A stretch of 25,792 nt of DNA. It comes from Bacillota bacterium (GTDB lineage: Bacteria; Bacillota; Sulfobacillia; RBS10-35; JAJYVN01). Positions 1 through 8,444 of this stretch are shown one piece after another. Position numbers and translations under genes: made by a program. The notes below the pieces were generated by a model. That model was not told the origin of the DNA, searched no databases, and worked only from the letters and a program-made list of their open reading frames with translations. The stretch is taken from contig JAJYVN010000011.1 in the NCBI GenBank assembly GCA_021791995.1, forward strand, positions 1 through 25,792, read 5' to 3'. Each line of letters opens with the position of its first letter. Position 1 is the first letter of the stretch.

Positions 1-91
1 CCAGTGACGTCGCCCACCAGCTACACGGCTGCTTGGTCATTACCGTGGCCGGACTCTCACCGGCAAGTTCAACACAGCTTTCGTGATACAC
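1..91 (-). mobile_element. Possible 5' end of a group II intron, truncated by the window edge
   Basis: Read on the minus strand from base 91, the sequence starts GTGTATC and soon contains CCGGTGAGAGTCCGG. That resembles the GUGYG start and the GGTGAAAGTCC hairpin near the 5' end of many bacterial group II introns. Two adjacent helices can be seen: bases 48-52 pair with 60-64 around a 7-base loop, and 24-28 pair with 43-47. No open frame here looks like a protein. The rest of the intron, including any reverse transcriptase, would lie left of the window. The assignment rests on remembered sequence resemblance plus the visible pairing. The exact boundary at 91 is a guess. Confidence 0.4.
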
Positions 92-435
92 GCCTGAGTA
101 GTTACCGAAAAGAAACACCGAGTCGTTTGGCCGCCTGTCCCGTCGGGAGCATGCGGTCTATTGCCATATGGTTATTGTCTTGCCGCAAGTGCGAGATGTC
201 AGCCTTCTGGGTTGCCTCCGCACTTGACTCTGGTGCTACCGACCGGCTATGCAGCGCAGCTCCGATCGCAGATAATTTGTTCCGAGCTAGCTCTGCCCAA
301 GGCTCCGGTCCGCGACGCCTTGGGAGGGGCAGCATCTGCGGTGGGGTGGCACGTCGGGAGCGAGTGCGGATCATCAAGCTGCGGCCCCGCCCAGATGTGT
401 TGATTGGGAGCGTTTTTGTGACTTCGTAACCACCC
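92..435. other. Gene-poor stretch with a helix-turn-helix remnant
   Basis: No convincing full gene is present. On the minus strand, 152-102 encodes MLPTGQAAKRLGVSFR and then a stop. This matches the first helix-turn-helix of MerR/IS607-resolvase-type proteins (consensus like xxxEAAKxLGVSxxT) but is cut short just before the proposed intron boundary at 91, so it may be a broken gene or a 5' exon remnant. A 7-base inverted repeat (GGGGTGG at 343-349, CCACCCC at 430-436) ends at the stop codon of the DUF1854 gene and is too widely spaced to call a terminator. Longer open frames on both strands here have no recognisable family signature. Confidence 0.4.
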
Positions 436-1035
436 CTAGAACCAGAAATAGCGTTCCAGCAAGCGTCGGCTTGCAGGATCAAGCATGACAAGATCCGGAA
501 TCTCGGCGCGGAGCCCTTCGCTGTCCGCAAGGAGAATCCGGCCATTGTCGAGTTGCTTGATCCCGTCAAAGAGGTTCGTCATGCGGAGAAGCATTCGGCC
601 GCGGTTGGTCTCAAGCTCCCAGATGACCGCTGCGGTCAGTCGTTCGTCGTGGACGGAGAGGATCTGGAGGACCCGGGGGATGAAATAACGGAGAAAGAGG
701 GCTCGTTCCACGGCCCGCCGGCTTTCCGGGTCGAGCCCTTCCGTGTCCGGAAGAACGCCCAGTTCGACGCGTCCCGCAGGGCGACCATCGCTCCGGCGGC
801 CGTCGGAGTCAGGGTCGTCCACGGTGACGATGGAGATCCACTCATTCGGGGCGGATAGGGGTTTGGACCGATACACCGCCAGCGTTTCGTGTTCGCGGCC
901 GCAAATGGTCCCGGAGAGGTTCCCATGGTTGTCGATTCGCAGTGTGCAATCGTTGGGGTTCAGTTCCACCAGATCCAGACCTTCCAGGGCGGCGGCCCAA
1001 AGGTCGGGATCGGTTCCTTCTGTCTCCGTGCTCAC
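436..1035 (-). CDS. DUF1854 family protein (partner of the adjacent ABC transporter)
   Basis: 199 residues from a GTG start. It is soluble and acidic, with no signal peptide or membrane segment. The C-terminal two thirds hold the family pattern: a hydrophobic stretch FLRYFIPRVLQILSVHDE, then WELETNRG near residue 140, then DLFDG-like and RILLADSEG segments, ending RRLLERYFWF. These features fit DUF1854, whose members are small proteins encoded next to ABC transporters in cyanophycin-associated loci; the biochemical role is unknown. The start codon overlaps the stop of the upstream transporter by 4 bases (GTGA), so the two are very probably translated together and work together. No cyanophycin synthetase or cyanophycinase is inside the window, so the cyanophycin link comes from the families only. 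Confidence 0.8.
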   Translation of the reverse strand: MSTETEGTDPDLWAAALEGLDLVELNPNDCTLRIDNHGNLSGTICGREHETLAVYRSKPLSAPNEWISIVTVDDPDSDGRRSDGRPAGRVELGVLPDTEGLDPESRRAVERALFLRYFIPRVLQILSVHDERLTAAVIWELETNRGRMLLRMTNLFDGIKQLDNGRILLADSEGLRAEIPDLVMLDPASRRLLERYFWF

Positions 1036-3377
1036 TGAAGAACAACCTCCGTCTTGCGCAGTGCCTCATACTGCGCTTCCACAAGATTCGCGTAGATTCC
1101 GCCCTTGTCGATCAACTCCTGATGGGTTCCCACTTCGGCGATGCGGCCATGGTCGAGCACGATCAGCCGATTGGCGTGCTGCAGGGTGGAGAGGCGGTGT
1201 GCGATGGCAAAGGTGGTTCTTCCCTGCACCAGCCGTGCCACCGCCTGTTGAATTTGGCGTTCGGTCTGGGTGTCCACGGACGCGGTCGCTTCGTCCAGAA
1301 CGAGGATGCGTGGGTTATGCAGGACCGCGCGTGCAATCGTCACTCGCTGTCGTTCACCGCCTGAGAGTCGGTGACCGTGCCAGCCCACTTCCGAGTCATA
1401 GGCATCGGGCAATTGAATGATGAAATCATGTGCATTGGCGATCTTGGCTGCGCGCATGATTTCGAGCATGGTTGCACCAGGCTTGCCGTAGGCGATATTC
1501 TCCGCGATTGTCCCGTCAAAGAGTTGCGTGTCCTGCATGACAATACCGATCTGGCGACGCAGATCAAAGGTGTCGATGTCGCGGATGTTCACGCCGTCGA
1601 TCAGGATCTCGCCTGAGTCGACGTCATACAGCCGTGATAGCAGGTGGATGAAGGTGGACTTGCCCGCACCCGTATGGCCGACCAGCCCGATCATCTCGCC
1701 CGGCTGCACATCGATCGTGATGCCCTTCAGTACCGGGGCATCCGGCGAGTATCCAAACTCCACGTTGCGGAAGGAGACTGCGCCGACAATGCGGGGCATG
1801 GAAACGGGGGTGGTGGCCGGTTGCACCTCCGGCTCCGCATCGAGCACTTCGAAGACACGTTCCGCGGAGGTCATGGACGTGGCGTAGTAGTTGGCGAGAT
1901 TAGCAAACCAACCGAGTGGGCCGGTAAACATACCGATGTATCCCATGAACGCCACGAGTTCCGGGTAGGTCAAGCGATGGACCGCGATGGCGCGGCCGCC
2001 GAAGTAATAGAGAAAGATGCTGCCCAGTCCGCCGACGAAGGCAAAGGCGGGAAAGATCGTCTGCCACAGGTATTGGGCCGCAATCGTTCGAGTGACCAGT
2101 TCGGTGTTGACATCGTCGAACCGATCCACCTCGTGAGCCTCTTGACCGAATGCCTTCACGACGCGAATGCCGGATAGGACATCATCCACCACTACGTTGA
2201 GATCGCCAATCTTCTGCCAGAGCCGCCGGTCCACCTTGCGGATCAGGGGCCAGAAGAAGCGACGGGCGATGAGCATGGCAGGGGTGGGAAGAAGAACAAG
2301 GATGGCCAATTTCCAGTTCATAAAGAGCATAATGGTGAGTGCGCCCAGGAGGCGAATTGCGTTGGGTGCGAAGAATGGCACCCCATCGGTGAGGAATTGC
2401 TGAACCCGTTGAGTGTCGTTGTTGACGCGTGCCATGAGTTGGCCGATCTGCCGCCGATCGAAGAAGGCAAGGCTCTGACCCTGCATGGCTGTCCAGACAC
2501 GGTGGCGTAAGTCGCCGATGATGCGGGAGGCGATCCAGACACCCAGGCGGGCCTGAATCAGCCCGATGGTCTGATTGACCACCTGGATGCCCAACAGGAC
2601 CAGGACCAGTTCACCGACACGTTGCACGTCCACCGGAACCTTGGTCACGATCAGGGCTTTGGCCAAGAGTCGACTCAACTGGGGCGGTAGCAGCGCGATG
2701 CCGCTGGTGATAACGACTAGGCCCCCCGCCGCGAGCATGCGATAGCGGTACGGTGCGGCGAACTGCAGAAGGCGCCGCATGGCGGCGCCGCGATGGACGC
2801 ACACCGGGCAGACCCTGGTTTTGGCACGCAGCATGCGTCCGCACGTCGGGCAATAGGAGGGAAGGTCGTTGGGGTCCAGACGGATGCCCTCACCCTCGGC
2901 AAGGCGCTCGATCGCGCGTGCCGCCAGCCCCATGTGCGGTGAGAGCGTTCCGGTAAAGCGCAGAAGGGGAATGGTGTGTTCGTCGTCCAATTGCGCGATG
3001 AGTACCCCGCAGCCGACCTCGAAGCGGGTGGTAGCTTTTTGGATGGTCGCGACGGGGATGCGCTGCAAGACCTCCGCATCGGTGGGCGGTGGACCGGCGA
3101 GCGTGAGGTGTGTTCCGTCCCACATTTGATCATGTTGGCGGGCGTGATAGGGTCCTTGGTCAGCTGGCCACTGGTCTGGTGTTCCTAAGATCAGGAGCTC
3201 ACCATCGCGGACCACAAGCCACCGTTTGCCATACTCCCCGCTCTCCGCGAGGTCTGCCGCGACACAGAGATCGGGCCGCCCAGCACCCCAGTCGTCGGGC
3301 GCGGACTGCAGCGGCGGCTGGGGAAGGCGGAAGATCCGGCGGAGCATCCCGCGGCGCGGCTCAGTCGACAGCATCAT
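1032..3377 (-). CDS. ABC half-transporter with N-terminal zinc ribbon (DUF1854-associated exporter type)
   Basis: 781 residues. Residues 1-165 form a beta-rich, non-membrane domain not found in ordinary exporters. A zinc ribbon follows (C176, C179, C190, C193). A six-helix ABC exporter membrane domain spans about 205-500, and the nucleotide-binding domain lies at 530-775 with Walker A GHTGAGKST (567-575), signature LSGGE (671-675), Walker B ILVLDE (E696) and switch H727. All ATPase residues are intact, so it should work as a homodimer or with a partner. The start is ATG 3377, with AGGAG seven bases upstream. The N-terminal extension plus the coupled DUF1854 gene matches the arrangement annotated as a cyanophycin metabolism-associated ABC transporter. 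The substrate is unknown; export of a peptide or amino-acid product is only inferred. Confidence 0.88.
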   Translation of the reverse strand: MMLSTEPRRGMLRRIFRLPQPPLQSAPDDWGAGRPDLCVAADLAESGEYGKRWLVVRDGELLILGTPDQWPADQGPYHARQHDQMWDGTHLTLAGPPPTDAEVLQRIPVATIQKATTRFEVGCGVLIAQLDDEHTIPLLRFTGTLSPHMGLAARAIERLAEGEGIRLDPNDLPSYCPTCGRMLRAKTRVCPVCVHRGAAMRRLLQFAAPYRYRMLAAGGLVVITSGIALLPPQLSRLLAKALIVTKVPVDVQRVGELVLVLLGIQVVNQTIGLIQARLGVWIASRIIGDLRHRVWTAMQGQSLAFFDRRQIGQLMARVNNDTQRVQQFLTDGVPFFAPNAIRLLGALTIMLFMNWKLAILVLLPTPAMLIARRFFWPLIRKVDRRLWQKIGDLNVVVDDVLSGIRVVKAFGQEAHEVDRFDDVNTELVTRTIAAQYLWQTIFPAFAFVGGLGSIFLYYFGGRAIAVHRLTYPELVAFMGYIGMFTGPLGWFANLANYYATSMTSAERVFEVLDAEPEVQPATTPVSMPRIVGAVSFRNVEFGYSPDAPVLKGITIDVQPGEMIGLVGHTGAGKSTFIHLLSRLYDVDSGEILIDGVNIRDIDTFDLRRQIGIVMQDTQLFDGTIAENIAYGKPGATMLEIMRAAKIANAHDFIIQLPDAYDSEVGWHGHRLSGGERQRVTIARAVLHNPRILVLDEATASVDTQTERQIQQAVARLVQGRTTFAIAHRLSTLQHANRLIVLDHGRIAEVGTHQELIDKGGIYANLVEAQYEALRKTEVVLQ

Positions 3378-3833
3378 GCATCGGCTCCTGCCTTGTTCGC
3401 GAGTGTTTCAGCTTGACAGCAGAGTGGAGAGAGGCGGAAGTGGCTTCATAACGCCCTCCGCAATGACTGCAGGTGGACCCAACCGTGCCCCCCCGGGCGA
3501 CGCGGCAAACCCCCACAAGCATGCAGGGAGTCTGCCATGGGACCGACGCAGCGCGCAATAGCTGTCCTGCATAGATCAGACAATCGGAGCATTGGCGGTG
3601 CGACGATAGCGAACTCCTTGTCGTGGGCATCGGGTGCAGGACAGCCTTGCAGTGTTCGATCCATTAGACACGGAAGCACATCGGCTGTTCGAATTCCCAT
3701 GCACACTGCGGTCGAAGGATGATCCTTTCGGATGGCGAACCATCTTGTGGCATCGCGGCCACCCGTCCACCGCGCGAATACGAGCCGGTGACCGGTGTGG
3801 GGATGATCGCAGGCTTTGTGAGGTGATCCGTTG
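3378..3833. other. Intergenic stretch with an 11-bp inverted repeat and a Cys-rich minus-strand frame
   Basis: No confident gene. Two things stand out. First, GCTGTCCTGCA at 3561-3571 is perfectly inverted as TGCAGGACAGC at 3635-3645, with a nested ACGA/TCGT pair (3603-3606, 3621-3624), so an RNA from either strand could close an 85-base stem-loop. Second, the minus-strand frame 3630-3361 encodes 89 residues with two CxxC knuckles (CSDC near residue 14, CSHC near 54) and overlaps the ABC transporter start by 17 bases; it has only a weak ribosome site. The plus-strand frame 3634-3834 ends in TGATG overlapping the next start but resembles nothing. The TTGACA at 3413-3418 has no matching -10. 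Confidence 0.4.
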
Positions 3834-4928
3834 ATGGTGTCGTTCGGGCTGATCGGAGTGGGCCGGCAGGCCCGTTGGGCCCACGGCCGTGCGATCCTGC
3901 ACTCGGGTCTTGGTCGTATCGTGGCGGTCTGCGACGCGGACGAGGATCTAGCGCGCCGCCAGGCTGCGGAGTATGGGTTGCCGGCCGAACGCGCCTTTTC
4001 CCGTTACCAGGACCTGCTCGATTGTTCCGAGGTCGAGGCGGTGACGATCGGAACCCCCAACGACCTGCATGCCGCGATCGTTATTGCGGCCGCGCAGGCG
4101 GGTAAGCACGTCTTGTGCGAGAAACCCATTGCGCTTGATACCGCGGAGGCGCTTGCGATGCTGGAAGCGGTCCGCCGGGCCGGGGTGCGTCACATGACGG
4201 CGTTCACGTATCGTTTTGTACCTGCCATGCGCTACTTACGTGCCGTCGTGCAGGCCGGCGAACTGGGAACGCTCCGCATGGTGCGCAGTCGGCGTCTCAT
4301 GGACTGGCCGGATACGGATCTCGGTTGGCGGCAAGTTCGCGCACGGGCCGGATCCGGCGATCTGGGGGACATGGCGAGTCACCGTATCGACTTTGCCCAA
4401 TCGGTGATGGGACCCGTCCGGCGGGTGCAGGGGGTTCTGCGCACCTTCGTTCCGCAACGGGTGGGCCCGGATGGTCATTCGGCCTCGGCGGATGTGGACG
4501 ATTGGTGTGCGTTCATCGCGGAGTTTGAGGGCGGTTCCGTGGGTGTCTTCGAGTCCACCAAACTGGCGCGTGGATACGGGATGGGGGACCAGGGGGTGGA
4601 TGCATTCGAGATACACGGGTCCGAAGCCTCGGCCCGCTATCATTTGGCGACGCCCCACTCCCTGGAGATCGGGGACTCCGGAGGCACGATGTGCACGGTC
4701 CCGGTGCCGGATTCGTTTCGGGCACCCATCGGGGCCGGAGCTCCTCTGTCCCTTGACCCTGGAGAGGCCTTCCGTGAAAATCAAATGTATGAGTTTATCG
4801 ACGCCATCCGCATGGGTCGAGAGTGCAGCCCAAGTCTTTTGGATGGCGTACGCGTCACGGCCGCCGTGGATGCCGTACTGCGGTCCGCCCAGAGCGGGTG
4901 CGCTGTGGATGTTCCCGTGATCCAGTGA
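3834..4928 (+). CDS. Gfo/Idh/MocA family NAD(P)-dependent oxidoreductase
   Basis: 364 residues, ATG start preceded by GAGGTGAT. The N-terminal Rossmann fold shows GVGRQA (8-13) and an acidic beta-2 end (CDAD, 33-36). The family-defining EKP is at 96-98, where Lys contacts the cofactor nicotinamide and substrate. GDLGDMASHRID (175-186) carries the usual catalytic His (H183) after the GDxGxH-type motif. The C-terminal half is the alpha/beta dimerisation and substrate domain. Family members oxidise or reduce polyols, inositols and sugars; the specific substrate cannot be read from sequence. Its stop is 8 bases from the stop of the convergent glycosidase gene, so the two may belong to one carbohydrate pathway, although they are not co-transcribed. 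Confidence 0.9.
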   Translation: MVSFGLIGVGRQARWAHGRAILHSGLGRIVAVCDADEDLARRQAAEYGLPAERAFSRYQDLLDCSEVEAVTIGTPNDLHAAIVIAAAQAGKHVLCEKPIALDTAEALAMLEAVRRAGVRHMTAFTYRFVPAMRYLRAVVQAGELGTLRMVRSRRLMDWPDTDLGWRQVRARAGSGDLGDMASHRIDFAQSVMGPVRRVQGVLRTFVPQRVGPDGHSASADVDDWCAFIAEFEGGSVGVFESTKLARGYGMGDQGVDAFEIHGSEASARYHLATPHSLEIGDSGGTMCTVPVPDSFRAPIGAGAPLSLDPGEAFRENQMYEFIDAIRMGRECSPSLLDGVRVTAAVDAVLRSAQSGCAVDVPVIQ

Positions 4929-4936
4929 CGCACCGC

Positions 4937-6454
4937 TCATATGGTCAATTCCGCCTTCCCCCGCACTTGGACCACGGAGCGGCGCTGAGCGCAGCGGAGC
5001 ACCAGTTGGATCGGTCGCTCGCATTCAATAAAGGCGTGGACGGGTGCGGACTCCGATGCCCGCGGTTCGGCATGGAGCGATACCAATTGATGCGCAAACC
5101 GGTAGCGGTAGTGCCCGCAATACTCCGTTGTTCGAACGTCCCATTCGAGCCGCATGGCGGGGGCATAGGGCTGGAGTCCGATGCAGAATTCAGCGGTCAG
5201 GCGGAGGGCGGGCAGTGCCCCGAGGACCATACCGGCTTTTGCTCCAGGCGCTGGGGCGAGGTTGGACCGGTCGTAGGTGGACCAGAACGATCCAGTGGAA
5301 CCCCAGATGTGTGCTACCTGCCGGACGCGTGCCAGGGCAATGTCGTGCGCTAATACCCTGTGCCCATACTGCCGCAATGCATGGCAAGCTACGAGCACTA
5401 GACCGTCATCCTCGGGTCGGGGATCGGAATCGCTTTGGAACAACACCCGTCCGACCTGTGACCAATCCGTGGGATCCGCAAGGGTGGAGAGGGGCTTCGC
5501 AAAAGCCTGTGCTTGATCAGGTGTCGCGGCGCCGGCCAAAAGTGCCCATGCTGCAGCAGCTCGGTCGACGGGTGTGTCGGCCGACTCCGCAGCGAAGGTC
5601 GCTGTCTCGGGCTGCCAGAGTTTCTCGCGCACCAGCGCGGAAAGGTGATCGGCTTCACTGCGCATGGAGCGCATTTCCGCCCGCAGTTCGCTCGCACGCG
5701 CCGTCTCCCCGCTCGAGTCGGCCTGCACCGCCAGAACGCCATCAATGTCCGCGAGCCGGCGGCAGGAGCAAATGATTTGGCTGTTCCATACCACCCCCGT
5801 CCTTCCCTCTGGGTCGAGATAGAGACCAGAGGCGTGTGTTGGGCTCTCCAGAATGAAGCGGAGGTGACGGGCGAGGGCATCGTGGATCAGCGCCAATCGC
5901 TCTTGGTCGCCGACCTGGAGATAGAAGTCCCACTCGACCCACGCTAAAAGTGGTGCAGCTTGGGAGCGGGCCTCGAGGAATGGGGCGAAGTCTACGCTGT
6001 CGCCCCGCCAGTTGCGGCGACGCAGGTCAACTGGTTCGTAGCCTGTGGCACGGTCAAGCGTGGCCGGGATCTCCCCGCTCATGAACTGTCGGCAGTAGAA
6101 GTTGTCGAGGGAGGAGGCGGCGGGAACGCGATCCCCGGAGAGCGAGGCGAAGAGGGTGGAATAAGCGAGTGTTTCGATGTGCAGGGGGCGGTCCGCGGGA
6201 CAGGGATCGTAGTAGTTGCTGACGAGGCCGGTGTCGGGCAGGGGGCGACGCATCTGCGGCCAGACCTGCTGCCATGCGTCGTAATATGTCCGAGTGATCG
6301 GGGCGGAATCAGGGAGAACAGCCTCCGCAATGCGAGGCTCCTCCTCGATCCAGGGGATGAAGGCCTTGTCGCGGTACTTGTTCTTGCCGAAGTACTTGCC
6401 ACGGTCATTCGACGTTGGGGCCAAGGGCACGAGTGGCGTTGACCAAAACTGCAC
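4937..6454 (-). CDS. Glycoside hydrolase-like (alpha/alpha)6-barrel protein (MGH1/trehalase-like)
   Basis: 505 residues from GTG 6454, chosen because AGGAGG sits seven bases upstream and the longer frame lacks a ribosome site. Aromatic and acidic helices such as YYDAWQQVWPQM, SLDNFYCRQFM and LAWVEWDFYLQVGD, a GLYLDPEGRTGVVWNSQ segment and the late IWGSTGSFWSTYD resemble the (alpha/alpha)6 barrels of GH63/trehalase/amylo-glucosidase-like proteins. Tyr/Trp pairs recur as in sugar-binding clefts. A C-terminal beta-rich region (about 420-505) looks like the accessory domain of these enzymes. There is no signal peptide, so it acts in the cytoplasm. I cannot assign catalytic acids with confidence, and the substrate is unknown. 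Confidence 0.68.
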   Translation of the reverse strand: MQFWSTPLVPLAPTSNDRGKYFGKNKYRDKAFIPWIEEEPRIAEAVLPDSAPITRTYYDAWQQVWPQMRRPLPDTGLVSNYYDPCPADRPLHIETLAYSTLFASLSGDRVPAASSLDNFYCRQFMSGEIPATLDRATGYEPVDLRRRNWRGDSVDFAPFLEARSQAAPLLAWVEWDFYLQVGDQERLALIHDALARHLRFILESPTHASGLYLDPEGRTGVVWNSQIICSCRRLADIDGVLAVQADSSGETARASELRAEMRSMRSEADHLSALVREKLWQPETATFAAESADTPVDRAAAAWALLAGAATPDQAQAFAKPLSTLADPTDWSQVGRVLFQSDSDPRPEDDGLVLVACHALRQYGHRVLAHDIALARVRQVAHIWGSTGSFWSTYDRSNLAPAPGAKAGMVLGALPALRLTAEFCIGLQPYAPAMRLEWDVRTTEYCGHYRYRFAHQLVSLHAEPRASESAPVHAFIECERPIQLVLRCAQRRSVVQVRGKAELTI

Positions 6455-6612
6455 GTGGATCCCTCCTGGGAACGGATCGTTGCTGTGGGTATTGTCCCTT
6501 ACCCAGGGCAACTCCTTTCGGCGGGGCGTTGTCTTCTGCGGGTGGTTGGGGTGTGGGCAGGGGAGGATGCTCGCCCGTCCAATTTCTTGCGTGCAGTGAC
6601 GGAGGGTAAGCG

Positions 6613-7368
6613 ATGCGGATTGGCACATACAATGTTCTTGGGTTTCACGGTTTCCCGCCAGAGGCTGCCGCGCGCTGGCTTTTGGATGCGCCGACAAGGG
6701 TGGACCATTTCACATCGGTCTTGAGTGGGCTCGGGTGCGACATTCTGGCGCTCCAAGAGGGGCCGGACGCCGTCGTTATGCGCCACGTCGCCGAGCGTAT
6801 GGGGATGCAGTGGGCCACCTTTGCTTCCCCGACGTCGTTTCCAGGTTATGTGTTATCCCACATTCCTATCGTCGAGAGTCGCGTGTATGCGCATCCTGGT
6901 CCCGGTGGGGCGCAGGCACCCTTCAGCCGCTTTGCGGGTGCGGTGCGCGTGGCGTTACGCACGAGGGACCTGTGGGTGGTGAATGTGCATCTGCACCCAA
7001 ACAATCCAGAGATGCGTCTACGCGAGACAGACGTCTTGCTCAACCGGCTGGGGGAACTCGAAAACTCGGAGGCCTGGATGGTGGTGCTCGGTGATTGCAA
7101 TTCGCCTCCCGGCGATCCGGTGCACCAGATGCTGCGTTCGCGCGGGTTCGTCAACGCTATGGCCGCCGTCGGCGGCGGCTTGGTGCCGACCATGGACACG
7201 GCGGGGGTTCGCCCCCAGACGATTGATCACATTTACGTCGGGCCGAGCCTTTCAGGACATCTCTCCGCCGCGTATGTTGTGCGACGAGAGGGTTTCCGGC
7301 TCGACGATCCGACTCCGGGTGCCTGGGTGCATTCGGACCACCTACCGGTTGTGGCTGATGTGCTGTGA
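6613..7368 (+). CDS. Endonuclease/exonuclease/phosphatase family protein
   Basis: 251 residues, ATG start with GGAGGG upstream. All metal and catalytic signatures of the EEP fold are present in order: TYNVLG (N7), LQEG (E49), VNVHLHP (H126), GDCN (D161, N163), DHIYV (D205, H206) and SDHLPV (D242, H243). The protein is therefore a predicted Mg-dependent phosphodiesterase or phosphomonoesterase. No signal peptide is seen, so it is cytoplasmic. The family covers AP endonucleases, sphingomyelinases, inositol phosphatases and 2',5'-phosphodiesterases, and the short length without extra domains does not decide among them. It is divergent from the glycosidase gene and convergent with the nucleoside hydrolase gene, whose stop is 6 bases away. 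Confidence 0.88.
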   Translation: MRIGTYNVLGFHGFPPEAAARWLLDAPTRVDHFTSVLSGLGCDILALQEGPDAVVMRHVAERMGMQWATFASPTSFPGYVLSHIPIVESRVYAHPGPGGAQAPFSRFAGAVRVALRTRDLWVVNVHLHPNNPEMRLRETDVLLNRLGELENSEAWMVVLGDCNSPPGDPVHQMLRSRGFVNAMAAVGGGLVPTMDTAGVRPQTIDHIYVGPSLSGHLSAAYVVRREGFRLDDPTPGAWVHSDHLPVVADVL

Positions 7369-7374
7369 GACAGC

Positions 7375-8337
7375 TTATCCTGCGGAGAGTCCGCCCCAGC
7401 TTCGGAGTAGCCGCTGCCGTGCCGCGTGTGCATCGACCGCAACGCAGATCCGGGTCAGAGGTCCAATGGCTACGCTTTCCTGTCGTGTCCTCGGACGGCG
7501 GTCGACGACCACGGAGCCGCGTGTGAACTCGCCACGGGTCTCCACGCTTAGCGGCAGGTCTTCGGTCGCTACCAATCGGGGGTCGAGCGCGACAGCGACA
7601 GCGAGTGGGTCGTGCATGGGTGCCGCGCGCATCCCCAGTTCCGGTCGGTAGGCTTCCTGATAGAAGGCAAGGGCGTCGGCGCAAAACGCTGCCGCGGGGC
7701 CTTGCTTCCGCAGCGTGGCGGTATCCTTTGCTCCCATTCGCACACGCATGGTGACGTCCAGAGGTACCAGGGTCAACGGCCAACCGGCGGTGAGCACGAT
7801 GCGTGCCGCCTCGGGGTCGGTTGCGATATTGAATTCGGCGTTCGGACCGACGTTGCCGGGCACACGCACGGCGCCGCCCATGACAACGACCCGGGAGACC
7901 ATTTCCACCAGAGCGCGGTCGGAGGCCACGGCTAGGGCCAGGTTGGTCAGGGGGCCGGTGGCGACAAGGACCAGATGCCTAGCGTGCTCGTGACAGGCCC
8001 GTCGGACGGCCTCCACGGCCGATAGGGACGTCGCTCGGCGTCGCAGTGCTGGGAGCATCGGCCGGAGCCCTCCCAGGCCATCGGTGCCATGGATGGACGG
8101 GGCGAGGTGCAGGGGTTCAGCCAATGGTTGGCTTGCGCCCGCATGCACGGGAATGTCGTTTGCATCGGCCAGGGCGAGCACGCCCAGGGTGTTGGCGGTG
8201 GCGTCCTCCAGCGAGCAGTTGCCCGCGACCGTGGAGACGCCGAGGAGTTGGGCTTCCGGTGTTGCGGTGGCGAGTAATAGCGCCAACGCGTCGTCGATGC
8301 CGGTATCGCAGTCGATCCACAGGGGGATTCGTTCCAC
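7375..8337 (-). CDS. Inosine-uridine preferring nucleoside hydrolase family protein
   Basis: 320 residues from GTG 8337, with AGGAGGT ten bases upstream; the longer frame has no ribosome site. The N-terminal DCDTGIDDALAL (D9, D11, D15, D16) is the calcium-binding signature of nucleoside N-ribohydrolases. HGTDGLGG (83-90), VVMGGA (151-156), NAEFN (166-170) and MHDPLAVA (H242, D243) complete the active site. It should split nucleosides to base plus ribose for salvage. Homologues may prefer inosine/uridine, purines, pyrimidines or modified nucleosides; sequence alone does not settle it. Its stop faces the EEP gene stop, and the gene is divergent from the Hfq-like gene. Confidence 0.93.
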   Translation of the reverse strand: MERIPLWIDCDTGIDDALALLLATATPEAQLLGVSTVAGNCSLEDATANTLGVLALADANDIPVHAGASQPLAEPLHLAPSIHGTDGLGGLRPMLPALRRRATSLSAVEAVRRACHEHARHLVLVATGPLTNLALAVASDRALVEMVSRVVVMGGAVRVPGNVGPNAEFNIATDPEAARIVLTAGWPLTLVPLDVTMRVRMGAKDTATLRKQGPAAAFCADALAFYQEAYRPELGMRAAPMHDPLAVAVALDPRLVATEDLPLSVETRGEFTRGSVVVDRRPRTRQESVAIGPLTRICVAVDAHAARQRLLRSWGGLSAG

Positions 8338-8444
8338 GCCTCGTAACCTCCTGAGCTTTGTTGGACGACCAGGAAGTAGCACTTGGGCCGAGAATCCATC
8401 ATGGCAGAGCGTAAGACATTTTCCAATGCCGGTGGTGTATGGCG

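Noticed and set aside
3413..3418. TTGACA as a -35 box
   Set aside because: No -10 at 16-19 bases and no plus-strand gene nearby.
3685..3702. TTCGAATTCC resembles a tRNA T-loop
   Set aside because: The flanking five bases do not pair and no other tRNA arms are present.
3634..3834. 66-codon frame ending TGATG at the Gfo/Idh start
   Set aside because: No ribosome site or recognisable sequence; the overlap alone is weak support.
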